Under the pieces are notes generated by a model. It searched no databases and was not told where the DNA came from. It saw only the letters and a list, made by a program, of their open reading frames with translations. From NCBI RefSeq assembly GCF_005049285.1, contig NZ_SOSC01000001.1:434001-498000 (forward strand): 64,000 nucleotides of DNA. Reading direction: 5' to 3'. The position numbers were made by a program, and so were the translations under genes. Below, piece by piece: positions 1-9,918 of this stretch (position 1 is its first letter; every line of letters starts with the position of its first letter). The DNA is from Halorientalis salina. Lineage in GTDB: Archaea > Halobacteriota > Halobacteria > Halobacteriales > Haloarculaceae.

Positions 1-71
1 GCGTCCACTCCATCGACGAGTTCGCCTGTGGGGAGACGCTGATCGAAGCCGGCGAAACGCCCCAGGACTGA
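1..71 (+). CDS. 3' end of an unidentified gene, cut by the window edge
   Basis: Only the last 22 codons are present, in the frame that ends with TGA at 69-71. The tail contains an acidic, slightly cysteine-bearing peptide (VHSIDEFACGETLIEAGE) that I do not recognise. The next gene begins one base after this stop codon, so the two are probably cotranscribed. No function can be assigned from this fragment. Confidence 0.5.
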   Translation, partial: VHSIDEFACGETLIEAGETPQD

Positions 72-72
72 G

Positions 73-645
73 ATGGCGGGACCGTCGATTCGCGAGCGGG
101 TCGGGTCGCTGTTCGACGCCATCTCCCGCCGCTACTTCGTCTCCAACGGGTTCGACGGGACGCTGACCAGCACCGGCGTCGCCGTCGGCTCGTATCTCTC
201 CGGCGTCTCGGAGGGTGCCACCGTCGTTACCGTCGGGATCGGCGCGGCGGTCGGGCTGAGCACGTCGGGCGTCTGGAGCGTCTGGGAGATCGAGCGCGCC
301 GAGAAACGCATCGAACGCCGGGACGTCGAGGCCGCGATGTTGACCGACCTCGGCGACACCCGAGTTCAGGAACAGAACCGGCGAGACCGGGTCAAACACG
401 CAACGATGAGTGGCATCGGGCCGCTGATCGGTATCCTGTTTCCCATCAGCGCGTACCTGTTCGCACCCGCAGTCATCACGATGTTCGAGGCCACCGCCCT
501 GGCGGTCCTCATCGGCGTCCTGTTGTTGTTCCTGTTCGGTGCCTACATGGGTGATATATCCGGCCAGTCGTGGGTCGTGGCGGGCCTGCGGATGGGGTTG
601 GCCGGCGTCGTCGTCACCGTCATCAACGTCTTGCTGCCCGGCTAG
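73..645 (+). CDS. VIT1/CCC1-like membrane transporter
   Basis: This 190-residue protein looks like a member of the VIT1/CCC1 family, whose characterised members move Fe(II) or Mn(II) across membranes. Residues 22-45 (FVSNGFDGTLTSTGVAVG) match the family's first helix signature around an Asp-Gly pair. A glycine-rich second helix follows at about 50-70, then a charged cytoplasmic stretch at 70-112 rich in Glu and Arg, as in the metal-binding loop of the family, and three more helices up to the C terminus. The start codon lies one base after the preceding stop, which suggests an operon. Its last 23 bases overlap the convergent P-type ATPase gene. Substrate is inferred from the family only. Confidence 0.7.
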   Translation: MAGPSIRERVGSLFDAISRRYFVSNGFDGTLTSTGVAVGSYLSGVSEGATVVTVGIGAAVGLSTSGVWSVWEIERAEKRIERRDVEAAMLTDLGDTRVQEQNRRDRVKHATMSGIGPLIGILFPISAYLFAPAVITMFEATALAVLIGVLLLFLFGAYMGDISGQSWVVAGLRMGLAGVVVTVINVLLPG

Positions 646-3310
646 CGGGAAGCGCCGCGTCCAGCGCCACCACGAGCAGGGAGTTCAGCGCGACGAAGAC
701 GACGAACGCGCCGGCGAGCCAACCCCAGGCTTCCAGCGCGAGGGGGACGACGTCGAAGAGGTCCGCCAGCGGCGTGTAGAGGACGAGCAGTTGCAGTCCC
801 AGCGTGAGCGCGACGGCACCGACGAGCCAGGGGTTCGAGCGCAGCGACTTCCCGTACCGGCGGCGGATGAGTTGGATGCGAGCCAGTTCGATGACCACGA
901 GGAACGTAAACAGCGTCGTCTGTGCGCGCACCAGCGAGCCCGTCGCGGCGAGCCGGGCGAAGAAGAGTCCGAGCCCGACGACGGTCATCACGACGCCGAT
1001 GGCCAGGATGGACGCGAGCACGCGCCGGTCGATGATCGGCTCTCCCCGGCCCCGCGGCGGCCGGTCCATCACGTTCGGCGCCGTCGGGTCCGCCCCGAGC
1101 GCCAGCGCGGGCAACCCGTCGGTGACGAGGTTCACCCAGAGCAACATGACCGGCGTCAACACCAGACCGACGGCCTCGCTCCCCTCGAACAGGTCCGGGA
1201 ACAGCAGGCTCCCGAGCAGGACGCCGAAAAAGACCACCAGTACCTCGCCGGCGTTGGCCGACAGGAGGTAGTTGACGAACGTGCGCACGTTGTCGAAGAT
1301 GCCGCGACCGGTCTCGACGGCGTCCCGGATGGTGACGAAGTTGTCGTCCTGGAGGATCATGTCCGAGGCCTGTTTCGCCACGTCGGTCCCGCGCTGGCCC
1401 ATCGCGATGCCCACGTCAGCCCCCTGGAGCGCGGGCGCGTCGTTGACCCCGTCACCGGTCATCGCGACGTCGTGGCCGTTCTCCTGCAGGGTCTGGAGGA
1501 CGGTGACCTTGTGTTCGGGCTCGGCCCTGGCGAACACCTCCACGTCCTCGACGGCCTCGGCCCGTTCGTGCTCGGACAGGGCGGCGAACTCCCCGCCGGT
1601 CATCGCGCCGTCCGGATCGAAGCCGATCTGCTCGCCGATGGCGCGAGCGGTGGCGAGGTTGTCGCCGGTCGCCATGACCACGTCGATGCCGGCGCGTCGA
1701 CAGTCCGCGACCGCGTCCTCGACCTCGCGTCGCGGTGGGTCGATCATCCCCTGGAGGCCCAGGAACACCATGCCCGACTCGATCTCGGCGTCGGGGGCCT
1801 CGGCGTCCGGCACGGTCTTGCGCGCGAACCCGAGCACTCGCAGTGCGTCCGCGGCGAACGACTCCGTCCGTTCGAGAATCGCCGCCCGTCGCTCGTCGGT
1901 CAGGGCGACCGGCTCCCCGTCCACGACGATGCGTTCGCAGTGTTCGAGTACCTGCTCGGGCGCACCTTTCATGTACGCGACCGGATCGTCCTCGTCGACG
2001 ACGACGGTCATCCGCTTGCGCTCCGAGGAGAAGGGGATCTCGCGAAGTCGCTCGCCGCTCGTATCGACCCCCGCCTCGACGGCCGCCTCGTAGACGGCGA
2101 TCTCGGTGGGGTCACCGTGGTAGGCCGCGTCCTCGTCCTCGGGCGCAGGTTCGGTGTTGTTACAGACCCCACCGCAACGCAGGACCGCCTCGAGCGCGTC
2201 CTCGCCGTCGGTCTGGAAGGCCCGTCCGTCGTCGTCAGCGTCCGTTTCGAAGACCGTCTCGTCGGCAAACGCCCGGGTGACAGTCATCCGGTTTTCGGTG
2301 AGCGTGCCGGTCTTGTCGGTGAGGATGACGTCGACCGAGCCGAGGCTCTCGACGACCGGGAGGCGGCGAACGAGCGCCTTCTTCTCCAGCAAGGTCCGCG
2401 ACCCGAGCGCCAGCGTGAACGTGACGACGGCGGGCAACCCCTCCGGGACGGCGGCGACGGCGAGGGTCACCGCGACCAGCAGGACGGTGATCGGATCGGT
2501 GCCGGTCAGCAGGAACTGGGTGGCCGCCACGAGCGCGATGAGTGCGAGGACGCCGGCCCCGATCTGGGTCCCGAGGCGGTCGATCTCGGACTGGAACGAC
2601 GTCTCGGTCTCCTCGACTTCGCCCAGTTGCGTGGCGATCTCTCCGACCTCGGTGTCCATCCCGGTCCCGACGACGACGGCCCGGCCGCGACCCCGAACCG
2701 CGGTCGTGTTCATGAAGACCATGTTCTCGCGTTCCGCCAGGGGCGTCTCGTCGGGGAGCGCGTCGGCGCGTTTGGCGACGCTACCGCTCTCGCCCGTCAG
2801 CGCCGACTCGTTCGCCTCCAGGCCCGTGGTCTCGACGACGCGCGCGTCGGCCGGAATCGCGTCACCCTGTTCGATCACGATCAAATCGCCCGGAACGACC
2901 TCGCGCGCGTCGACGATCCGGCGCTCGCCGTCCCGGATCACCGTGGCGTCGGGCGAGGCGAGTTCGCGGAGCGCCTCGATCGATCGCTGTGCGCGGTAGT
3001 CCTGGACGAAGCCGAAGACCCCGTTGGCCAGGAGGATGAGCAGGATGAGGCCGGCGTCGACGTACTCGGGTTCCTGGCCCGGCAGGAAGCCGACCGCGAC
3101 CGCCAGCAACGCGGCGAAGATCAGGAGGTAGACGAGCGCGTCGCGGAACTGCGCGACGAACACGGCCAGGGGCGATACCGACTCCCCCGACTGGATCTCG
3201 TTCGGGCCGTGCTCGTCGAGTCGGCGTCGCGCCTCCGCACTCGACAACCCCTCGGCATCAGTTCCAACCTCCTCGCGAACGGCGTCGGCCGACACACTGT
3301 GCCACCGCAT
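623..3310 (-). CDS. P2-type cation-transporting ATPase
   Basis: At 895 residues this is a full-length P-type ATPase that couples ATP hydrolysis to cation transport across the cell membrane. An N-terminal cation-ATPase domain (1-75) precedes the actuator loop with TGES at 172-175, the membrane motif PEGL at 289-292, and the phosphorylation site DKTGT with Asp332. The hinge TGDGVND and a C-terminal bundle of six helices follow. The PEGLP motif and absence of heavy-metal CPC or HMA domains place it in the type II group (Ca2+, Na+/K+ or H+-like); the transported ion is not determined by sequence. It runs divergently from copA with a 187-bp spacer, and its 3' end overlaps the VIT1-like gene. Confidence 0.9.
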   Translation of the reverse strand: MRWHSVSADAVREEVGTDAEGLSSAEARRRLDEHGPNEIQSGESVSPLAVFVAQFRDALVYLLIFAALLAVAVGFLPGQEPEYVDAGLILLILLANGVFGFVQDYRAQRSIEALRELASPDATVIRDGERRIVDAREVVPGDLIVIEQGDAIPADARVVETTGLEANESALTGESGSVAKRADALPDETPLAERENMVFMNTTAVRGRGRAVVVGTGMDTEVGEIATQLGEVEETETSFQSEIDRLGTQIGAGVLALIALVAATQFLLTGTDPITVLLVAVTLAVAAVPEGLPAVVTFTLALGSRTLLEKKALVRRLPVVESLGSVDVILTDKTGTLTENRMTVTRAFADETVFETDADDDGRAFQTDGEDALEAVLRCGGVCNNTEPAPEDEDAAYHGDPTEIAVYEAAVEAGVDTSGERLREIPFSSERKRMTVVVDEDDPVAYMKGAPEQVLEHCERIVVDGEPVALTDERRAAILERTESFAADALRVLGFARKTVPDAEAPDAEIESGMVFLGLQGMIDPPRREVEDAVADCRRAGIDVVMATGDNLATARAIGEQIGFDPDGAMTGGEFAALSEHERAEAVEDVEVFARAEPEHKVTVLQTLQENGHDVAMTGDGVNDAPALQGADVGIAMGQRGTDVAKQASDMILQDDNFVTIRDAVETGRGIFDNVRTFVNYLLSANAGEVLVVFFGVLLGSLLFPDLFEGSEAVGLVLTPVMLLWVNLVTDGLPALALGADPTAPNVMDRPPRGRGEPIIDRRVLASILAIGVVMTVVGLGLFFARLAATGSLVRAQTTLFTFLVVIELARIQLIRRRYGKSLRSNPWLVGAVALTLGLQLLVLYTPLADLFDVVPLALEAWGWLAGAFVVFVALNSLLVVALDAALPASRAARR

Positions 3311-3411
3311 TCACTCCACCAATCACGTGCCAGCGTGTTAACCATTAAGTTCCGGAGTGGCACGGACCGTCGCCGGCCGATTAAAATAGTTCGCTCACAC
3401 CGCGATTTCGT

Positions 3412-3454
3412 CTTCGAACCGAAGATATCGGCCGGTGACGACAACATATTCGAA
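3412..3454. promoter_or_regulatory. Candidate operators between the two divergent ATPase genes
   Basis: The spacer between the two ATPase genes holds an inverted repeat CTTCG-AAC-CGAAG at 3412-3424 and a second TTCGAA word at 3449-3454, 36 bp apart. This is a plausible place for a metal-responsive regulator of copA. No regulator gene is adjacent, and the dyads are short, so the call is tentative. Confidence 0.3.
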
Positions 3455-3497
3455 GGAGCAAACCGCTTGAACGTGGGGCCACTATACAGAGACAAGA

Positions 3498-6104
3498 ATG
3501 ACAATCAGGCGCTCACGGCTGGAGTTGACGGGCATGAGCTGTGCGAACTGCGCCGGGACCATCGAGGAGCGCGTGGGCGAGCTCCCCGGTGTCTCGGACG
3601 TGTCCGTCAACTACGCCACCGACGAGGGAACGGTCGAGTACGACCCCGACGAGACGGCGCTGGCTTCGATCTTCGATGCCGTCGAAGACGCGGGCTACGG
3701 CGTGGTTCGGGAGTCGGTCACGTTCGGTATCACGGACATGACCTGCTCGAACTGCGCGTCGACCAACGAGGAGGCGCTGCTGGACACGCCGGGCGTCATC
3801 GACGCGACGGTGAACTACGCGACCGACGAGGCACAGGTCGAGTACAACCCCGCCCAGACGGACGTGTCGTCACTGTACGACGCTGTCGAGGCGGCGGGCT
3901 ACAGTCCGATCCGCGGCGATTCGGAGACCGGGGACGAAAAGAGCGACGGCCGGTCGTCCCAGGACCGACAGGACATGGCTCGCAACGAGGAGATCGCCCG
4001 CCAGAAGCGGTTGACGCTGTTCGGTGCGGCGCTCTCGCTCCCGCTCGTAGCCATGATGGCCGTCGAGTTGCTCTCGCTGGGCGTCCTCCCCGAGTCGGTC
4101 GGTCCGATCCCGATGGGCTGGGTCGCCTTCCTGCTGGCGACGCCGGTCCAGGTCCTCCTCGGGCGGGAGTTCTACGAGAACTCCTACACGGCGCTCGTGA
4201 AGAACCGCCGCGCGAACATGGACGTCCTCATCGCGATGGGGTCCTCGACGGCGTACTTCTACAGCGTCGCGGCACTGATCGGCCTCATCGCCACCGAGGG
4301 ACTGTACTTCGACACGGCGGCGCTCATCCTCACGTTCATCACGCTGGGGAACTACCTCGAAGCCCGCTCGAAGGGCCAGGCCGGCGAGGCCATCCGCGAG
4401 TTGCTGGCGATGCAGGCCGACACGGCCACGATCGTCGAGGAGGACGGGACCGAACGCGAGGTCCCCGTCGAAGACATCGAAGTCGGCGACCGGATGAAAG
4501 TCCGCCCGGGCGAGAAGATTCCGACGGACGGCGAGGTCGTCGACGGCGAGAGTTCCGTCGACGAGTCGATGGTGACCGGCGAGTCCGTCCCGGTCGACAA
4601 GGGCGAGGGCGACGAGGTCGTCGGATCGACGGTCAACCAGAACGGCGTCCTCGTGGTGGAGGCCACGAAGATCGGCTCGGAAACCGCGATCCAGCAGATC
4701 GTCTCGATGGTCAAGGACGCCCAGAGCCGCCAGCCGGACATCCAGAACGTCGCCGACCGCATCAGCGCGTACTTCGTGCCAGCGGTCATCGCCAACGCGC
4801 TGCTGTGGGGGACCGTCTGGTACCTGTTCCCCGGCGCGCTCGCGGGCTTCGTCGAGGCGCTCCCGCTGTGGGGGCTGGTCGGCGGCGGTCCCGCAATCGC
4901 CGGTGGCGGGGTTTCGGCCTTCGAGTTCGCGGTCGTCGTGTTCGCCAGCGCGGTGCTGATCGCCTGTCCCTGTGCGTTGGGGCTGGCGACCCCCGCGGCG
5001 ACGATGGTCGGGACCTCCATCGGCGCGCGCAACGGCGTCCTGTTCAAGGGTGGCGACATCCTCGAACGCGTCCGCGACGTGGAGACGGTCGTCTTCGACA
5101 AGACCGGGACGCTCACCGAGGGGGAGATGCAGTTGACAGACGTGGTAGTCGTGGACGGTGCCGCGGCAGACGGTGGTACTGCCGCTGACGGCGGCCAACT
5201 CCAGGCCGTCGACGAGGACTTCGTCCTCGACGCCGCGGCCAGCGCCGAACGGGGCAGCGAACACCCCCTGGCCCAGGCCATCGTCGAGGGAGCGCGCGAG
5301 CGCGGCATCGAGCCCGAGGAGCCCAGCGACTTCGAGAACATTCCGGGCCACGGCGTGCGCGCGACCACGAGCCACGGCGAGGTACTCGTCGGGAACCGCA
5401 AACTGCTCACCGACAACGACGTCGACCCGGGGCCGGCCGCAGAGGCGATGGAACGACTCGAATCCGAGGGGAAGACGGCGATGCTGGTCGCCGTCGACGG
5501 TCGTCTCGTCGGGGTCGTCGCCGACGCGGACACGATCAAGGAGTCGGCGAAGGCGGCGGTGGCCCAACTGCAGGATCGCGGGCTGTCGATCCACATGATC
5601 ACGGGCGACAACGAGCGGACGGCCGAAGCAGTCGCCGAACAAGTGGGGATCCCGCCCGAGAACGTCAGCGCCGAGGTCCTGCCCGAAGACAAGGCCGACG
5701 CCATCGACGAGATCCAGGCCGACGGCGAGCGGGCGATGATGGTCGGCGACGGGGTCAACGACGCGCCCGCGCTGGCGGCGGCCTTCGTCGGCTGTGCCAT
5801 CGGGAGCGGGACGGACGTGGCTATCGAGGCCGCCGACGTCACGCTGATGCGGTCGGACCCGGTGGACGTGCTGAAGGCCATCCGCGTCTCGGACGGGACG
5901 CTGGCGAAGATCAAGCAGAACCTGTTCTGGGCGCTGGGGTACAACACCGCGATGATACCGCTGGCCTCGCTGGGGCTGCTCCAGCCGGTGTTGGCCGCCG
6001 GGGCGATGGCGTTCTCCAGCGTCTCCGTGCTGGCCAACAGTCTCGTGTTCCGGCAGTACACGCCGGACGAGGACTACGAGCTTCTGGGGAAGTTCCGGCC
6101 CTAG
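3498..6104 (+). CDS. copA: Copper-exporting P1B-type ATPase CopA
   Basis: This 868-residue protein exports monovalent copper (or silver) from the cytoplasm. Two tandem heavy-metal-associated domains open the protein, with GMSCANC (Cys15, Cys18) and DMTCSNC (Cys83, Cys86). The membrane CPC motif is at 490-492, the phosphorylated Asp534 lies in [11 protein letters not shown], the P1B-specific SEHPLAQAI site follows, and [11 protein letters not shown] closes the catalytic core. The actuator TGES is at 360-363. A Gly/Ala/Asp-rich insertion of roughly 25 residues sits just after the phosphorylation loop. The gene is complete and stands divergent from the P2-type ATPase. Confidence 0.95.
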   Translation: MTIRRSRLELTGMSCANCAGTIEERVGELPGVSDVSVNYATDEGTVEYDPDETALASIFDAVEDAGYGVVRESVTFGITDMTCSNCASTNEEALLDTPGVIDATVNYATDEAQVEYNPAQTDVSSLYDAVEAAGYSPIRGDSETGDEKSDGRSSQDRQDMARNEEIARQKRLTLFGAALSLPLVAMMAVELLSLGVLPESVGPIPMGWVAFLLATPVQVLLGREFYENSYTALVKNRRANMDVLIAMGSSTAYFYSVAALIGLIATEGLYFDTAALILTFITLGNYLEARSKGQAGEAIRELLAMQADTATIVEEDGTEREVPVEDIEVGDRMKVRPGEKIPTDGEVVDGESSVDESMVTGESVPVDKGEGDEVVGSTVNQNGVLVVEATKIGSETAIQQIVSMVKDAQSRQPDIQNVADRISAYFVPAVIANALLWGTVWYLFPGALAGFVEALPLWGLVGGGPAIAGGGVSAFEFAVVVFASAVLIACPCALGLATPAATMVGTSIGARNGVLFKGGDILERVRDVETVVFDKTGTLTEGEMQLTDVVVVDGAAADGGTAADGGQLQAVDEDFVLDAAASAERGSEHPLAQAIVEGARERGIEPEEPSDFENIPGHGVRATTSHGEVLVGNRKLLTDNDVDPGPAAEAMERLESEGKTAMLVAVDGRLVGVVADADTIKESAKAAVAQLQDRGLSIHMITGDNERTAEAVAEQVGIPPENVSAEVLPEDKADAIDEIQADGERAMMVGDGVNDAPALAAAFVGCAIGSGTDVAIEAADVTLMRSDPVDVLKAIRVSDGTLAKIKQNLFWALGYNTAMIPLASLGLLQPVLAAGAMAFSSVSVLANSLVFRQYTPDEDYELLGKFRP

Positions 6105-6107
6105 GGG

Positions 6108-7586
6108 TCAGTACTGCTCGACGAGCGCTTCGTCGGGTCCGGCCACGCGAAGCGGGTCGTTCTCACGCGCGAACCGGACGGCCTCGTCGAGTTTGTCCGC
6201 GGTGTGGGCGTAGACCGTCAGCAGTTCGTCCGACTCGTCGACGGCGTCACCGGTTTTCGCAGCGAGCCTGAGCCCGGCCCCCAGGTCTTTCGGTGCGCCG
6301 GCGCGCCGAGCGGTCTCGTTGACGAGTCGATTGTTCGCGTGGGTAACGACGCCCCCGCGAGACGCCGTGATCGTCGCGGTGTGGGATCCGATCGGGAGCT
6401 CGGCCGTCGTCACGTCGGGATCGCCGTTCTGCGCCGCGATGATGTCCCGGAACCGCGCCAATGCGCGTCCGTCGTCGAGGATCTCCGCGGCCGATTCGTC
6501 GCTCCCGCACGCGGAGAGGACCATGTCGGCGATGCTGACGCTCTTCAGCCGGAGGTCCTCGGGGCCGTTTCCGTTCAGCACGTCGAGGACGTCCCTGGCT
6601 TCGAGCCCGCAGCCGATGCCGGTGCCGACAGGTTGGTTCCCGCGTGTGATGGCACAGTCGACGGACATGTCCAGAGCCGTCCCGACGCGGTCGAAGTCTT
6701 CGGCCATCTCCCGGGCCGCGTCGAGACTGGGCACTTTCGCGCCCTCGCCGTAGGGGATGTCGATGACGACCCGCGTCGAGCCTGCGCTTTTTTTCTTCGA
6801 GAGCACGGAAGCGATCATCTGTCCCGGCGGGTCCAGCGAGAGCGGCGTCTCGACGCGGATGATCTTGTCGTCGACCGGCGAGAGGTTGACGCCGCCGCCC
6901 CAGACCATACAGCCGTTGGTCGCCGCCACGATCTCCCTGATTTCGTCGATGTCGAACTCGACGTCGCAGAATACTTCCATCGTGTCCGCGGTCCCCGCCG
7001 CGGAGGTGACTGCCCGCGAGGAGGTCTTCGGGATCGTGATCCCCGCAGCGGCGACGATGGGGACGACGATCGGCGTCACGCGGTTCCCGGCCACGCCGCC
7101 GATGGAGTGTTTGTCCGCTACGAGGTCGCTGTTCCAGGTGATCGTCTCGCCGGCGTCGACCATGCTCTCCGTGAGGTGGACGATCTCGGCCCGGGAGAGG
7201 CCGTTCGTGTAGATGCTCGTGACGAAGGCGGTCAGTTCGGTGTCCGTCAGGCGGTCGTGTTTGATGTCCGTGACGATCGCGTCGAGTTCGTCGGCTTCCA
7301 GTTCGACGTCGTCGAGTTTCTTCCTGACGTAGGACGCCGAGCTGGGACTGGGGGCGATCGTGACGGTCACGTCACCGACGATGTGACCGAGCGGCCGCGT
7401 CGCTGCCAACTCGCCCTGATCGACGAGTCCATCAGTCAGTTCGACCACGCCGATCGCAGTGCCCTCTTCGTGTCCGATCTGGACGCGGTCGAGCGGGTGA
7501 ACCCCCAGCTCCTGGGCGTCCGCGGTGTGTAAGATCACCGTCGGGGTCCGGGTACCGATGTCGATCTGCCGCGCGTGGAGTTCCAT
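6108..7586 (-). CDS. deoA: AMP phosphorylase
   Basis: This enzyme phosphorolyses AMP (and other NMPs) to the free base and ribose 1,5-bisphosphate, the entry to the archaeal pentose-bisphosphate route that leads through R15P isomerase to type III RuBisCO. The 492-residue protein has the N-terminal small domain that distinguishes the archaeal enzyme from thymidine phosphorylase, then the phosphate-binding loop KHSIGGVAGNRVTPI and SSRAVTSAAGTADT, typical of the family. An open frame extends about 85 codons further upstream, but the extra residues are low-complexity and unlike the family; the ATG giving MELHARQIDIG is chosen because it matches the expected N terminus. It ends 4 bases from the convergent copA stop. 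Confidence 0.9.
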   Translation of the reverse strand: MELHARQIDIGTRTPTVILHTADAQELGVHPLDRVQIGHEEGTAIGVVELTDGLVDQGELAATRPLGHIVGDVTVTIAPSPSSASYVRKKLDDVELEADELDAIVTDIKHDRLTDTELTAFVTSIYTNGLSRAEIVHLTESMVDAGETITWNSDLVADKHSIGGVAGNRVTPIVVPIVAAAGITIPKTSSRAVTSAAGTADTMEVFCDVEFDIDEIREIVAATNGCMVWGGGVNLSPVDDKIIRVETPLSLDPPGQMIASVLSKKKSAGSTRVVIDIPYGEGAKVPSLDAAREMAEDFDRVGTALDMSVDCAITRGNQPVGTGIGCGLEARDVLDVLNGNGPEDLRLKSVSIADMVLSACGSDESAAEILDDGRALARFRDIIAAQNGDPDVTTAELPIGSHTATITASRGGVVTHANNRLVNETARRAGAPKDLGAGLRLAAKTGDAVDESDELLTVYAHTADKLDEAVRFARENDPLRVAGPDEALVEQY

Positions 7587-7617
7587 ATCGTAGCCTGACG
7601 GGCGCCCGATATAAGTG

Positions 7618-8877
7618 TCAGGCGACGGAGGACGGCATCGCCTCGGCGAGCACGTACGGCAGTCGCGTGTACACCTCAGCGTTGGCGACCAGCGCGTCGA
7701 CCGTCGTGTACTCGTCGACTGCGTGGGCCGTTTCGGTCCCGAGGGCGAACTCGACGGTTGGAATCCCAACCTTCCGCAGCGTCTTGGCGTCGCCGCCGCC
7801 GGTCGCACTCCGGCGGTAGACGCGTTCACCGGTGACCGCACTGGCGACCGACTGGACCGAATCGACGAGCGGACTGTCCATCGGTTCGTACGTACCGATC
7901 GAACAGCTCGTGTCGGCGACGCGAACGCGGTCGTGATCCGCCAGCACCGTCCGAATGTCCGCCATGACGGCTGGCGTGTCGACGGACGCCGTGAGCCGGA
8001 CGTCGAGTTCGGCCCTCGCGGCCGCGGGGACGCTGTTGATCGCCTCGCCTCCCTGGATCGTCCCGAGGTTGACAGTTGGATGCTCGAAGAGCTCGCGGGC
8101 GCGTTCGGCTCCGAGACGGGGCGCGTAGTACTCGACCGACTCGTCGACGATCGGTCGCACCGCTGGGTCGTACGTGAGGTCGTAGCCCGAGAGGAGTTCG
8201 CGGACGTCTTCGACGGCGGCCCAGAGTCGGTCGATCGCGTTCACGCCGAGCATCGGGCGTGAGCCGTGCGCGCCGTCTCCGGTCGCTGCGAGCGTGAGCC
8301 AGATGCTCCCCCGGTCGGCGACGGTCACGGAGTGGCGGTCGCCCTCGCAGGTGGTCTCCCCGATGACGCAGGCGGTCGCTTCGACCGCACCCGAGGAGAC
8401 CAGCGCGTCCAGTCCCGCGCGGCCGCCGGTCTCCTCGTCGCTGACGAACTGGAACTGGAGCGTCAGCGGCGGCCTCGATTCCGCGTGGCCGAACGCACTG
8501 ATCGTTTCGACCATCGCTGCGACGGCACCTTTCATGTCGGTCGCACCGCGGCCGTAGAGACGGTCGCCGTCGCGTTCCCCGAGCGGATCGACGGACCACT
8601 CGTCGGGATCGAACGGGACCGTATCGAGGTGGCCGTTGTACAGGAGCGTCGCCTCGCGCTCGCCGGGGACCGTGACTGTCAGATTGGGTTTCTCGGGATC
8701 CAACGCCACCCGGTCGACCGAGACGGGAAGGTCCGCGAACCTCCCGGTCAGGTACTCGACGATCTCACAGGTGGTTCCCGGCGGGTTCTGCGTGTCGTAG
8801 GCGAGCAGGTCGAGGGTCGTCTCGACGAGGTCCGACCCTCGATCCGCGCGGACGAAATCCGGTGGCGACTCGCTCAC
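7618..8877 (-). CDS. M20-family metallo-deacylase (ArgE/DapE-like)
   Basis: The protein belongs to the M20 dizinc amidohydrolase family, which includes acetylornithine deacetylase, succinyl-diaminopimelate desuccinylase and dipeptidases. Metal-ligand signatures are clear: YNGHLDTVPFD, GRGATDMKG and the Glu pair in VSDEETGG. The lid domain is present in the middle (GSRPMLGVNAIDRL). The substrate cannot be told from sequence. A GTG start giving VSESPPDF is chosen, for a product of 419 residues, because the upstream in-frame residues look non-coding; the alternative start would be 8937. It lies 31 bases upstream of the AMP phosphorylase start on the same strand, so cotranscription is possible. 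Confidence 0.85.
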   Translation of the reverse strand: MSESPPDFVRADRGSDLVETTLDLLAYDTQNPPGTTCEIVEYLTGRFADLPVSVDRVALDPEKPNLTVTVPGEREATLLYNGHLDTVPFDPDEWSVDPLGERDGDRLYGRGATDMKGAVAAMVETISAFGHAESRPPLTLQFQFVSDEETGGRAGLDALVSSGAVEATACVIGETTCEGDRHSVTVADRGSIWLTLAATGDGAHGSRPMLGVNAIDRLWAAVEDVRELLSGYDLTYDPAVRPIVDESVEYYAPRLGAERARELFEHPTVNLGTIQGGEAINSVPAAARAELDVRLTASVDTPAVMADIRTVLADHDRVRVADTSCSIGTYEPMDSPLVDSVQSVASAVTGERVYRRSATGGGDAKTLRKVGIPTVEFALGTETAHAVDEYTTVDALVANAEVYTRLPYVLAEAMPSSVA

Positions 8878-8964
8878 CTTCGGGTCTAGGGAATGAACGA
8901 CCAAGTAGCAAGGGGACCGTTTGCATCCGTATCGCACGACCGTGGCGCAAACGCGGGGCGTCGG

Positions 8965-9765
8965 TCACATCTCCGAGTCGTCCGACCGGTTGGACCGGAG
9001 TTCCGTTTCGAGCAGTTCACCGCGCGTGTGCCACGTGCGGGGCCGACAGCAGAGGTAGAGCGCCAGCCCATAGGCGACGACGACGATCGCAGTGACGACG
9101 ACGCCCGAGAATGCACCGACGGACGCGCTCGCTGGCCACGGTTGTTCGGAGAACGCGGTCACCCGGAGGACCCACGCCAGATCCAGAACCGTGAAAAGCG
9201 GGAAGTAGACCCGGCGGAGACGGTGTGCGATCGCTTCCTCGGCCGTGATCTTCAGCTTGGGCTGCTGGTAGTCGGCAGCCAGTTCTTCCCGCCAGCCCTC
9301 GTCTGTCAGGTCGACGTTGGGGTCCAGACCCGGCGCCCAGACGTTCTGCTGGATGTGCCGAACTCGGGAGCGCCAGACGTCGTAGGCCCGGTAGCGACGC
9401 GCCTCGATGAACAGGAAGATCGTGATCGCGGCGTGACCCACGAGGATGACGTAATGCGGGTTCCCCTCGCTGGAGAACGCCCACGTGAGGATGGCCGCCA
9501 TCAACAAGACAGCCCAGTTCGTGGTTCGATCCAGTCGCTCGCGCCACAGCTTCATCCGATGCAGTTCCCCGCGGTAGAGGTGGGCGAACGCCGAACTCGG
9601 GCCCATGTCGACGTCGAGCAGCCCCTCACCGATCCGCGGGTCGGGCGGTCCGTCGTCGAGCCCCTCCGCCTGGTCGGGCGAATCCTGAACGGCCTCGTTC
9701 GCGCTGTCTCCCGGCCCCATCAGACGGGTCCCCGCTGTCGGTGGCGCAGCGTCAGTGCCTGCCAT
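8965..9765 (-). CDS. DUF2270-like membrane protein
   Basis: This is a predicted integral membrane protein of 266 residues with four hydrophobic segments in two pairs, separated by a charged loop containing RYRAYDVWRSRVRHIQQN. The core beginning SSAFAHLYRGELHRMKLWRERLD matches what I remember of DUF2270, a family common in haloarchaea with no known function. An open frame reaches 9861, but the extra residues look like translated promoter, so the ATG giving MAGTDAAPP is preferred. A GAACACGTTC palindrome lies 28 bp upstream of that start, resembling the boxes of the denitrification island. Confidence 0.7.
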   Translation of the reverse strand: MAGTDAAPPTAGTRLMGPGDSANEAVQDSPDQAEGLDDGPPDPRIGEGLLDVDMGPSSAFAHLYRGELHRMKLWRERLDRTTNWAVLLMAAILTWAFSSEGNPHYVILVGHAAITIFLFIEARRYRAYDVWRSRVRHIQQNVWAPGLDPNVDLTDEGWREELAADYQQPKLKITAEEAIAHRLRRVYFPLFTVLDLAWVLRVTAFSEQPWPASASVGAFSGVVVTAIVVVAYGLALYLCCRPRTWHTRGELLETELRSNRSDDSEM

Positions 9766-9793
9766 CCGTTCCCACTCGTGCCCGGACCTGGAG

Positions 9794-9805
9794 TGAACAC
9801 GTTCA
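9794..9805. promoter_or_regulatory. Isolated GAACACGTTC palindrome upstream of the DUF2270 gene
   Basis: TGAACACGTTCA shares the GAAC-N2-GTTC core seen repeatedly between 44.2 and 50.2 kb. It stands 28 bp upstream of the chosen start of the DUF2270 gene, closer than the 37-47 bp seen elsewhere. Membership in the same regulon is only a possibility. Confidence 0.25.
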
Positions 9806-9918
9806 TCAGTACCTCCGGGTAAACGGTCACTGCTGAAAACACTTGTGTAAGGGTTGCCCAATATTGGGGGGCGAGAAGTTAGCGGTTCGCGCCGCGATGC
9901 CGCGATCGGTCGTCGTCG

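Noticed and set aside
539..5188. A 1549-codon open frame on the plus strand spanning most of two ATPase genes
   Set aside because: Its product is an Arg/Asp-rich string without domains, and it overlaps the P-type ATPase gene in antisense and copA in another frame, both of which have full family motifs. It is a by-product of high GC content.
3870..5642. A 590-codon antisense frame within copA
   Set aside because: It is a frame shadow of copA with no recognisable domain and no promoter of its own.
6108..7841. Longer 577-residue version of AMP phosphorylase
   Set aside because: The extra 85 N-terminal residues are Arg/Ser/Pro-rich and do not resemble the family. They overlap the 3' end of the M20 deacylase gene on the same strand.
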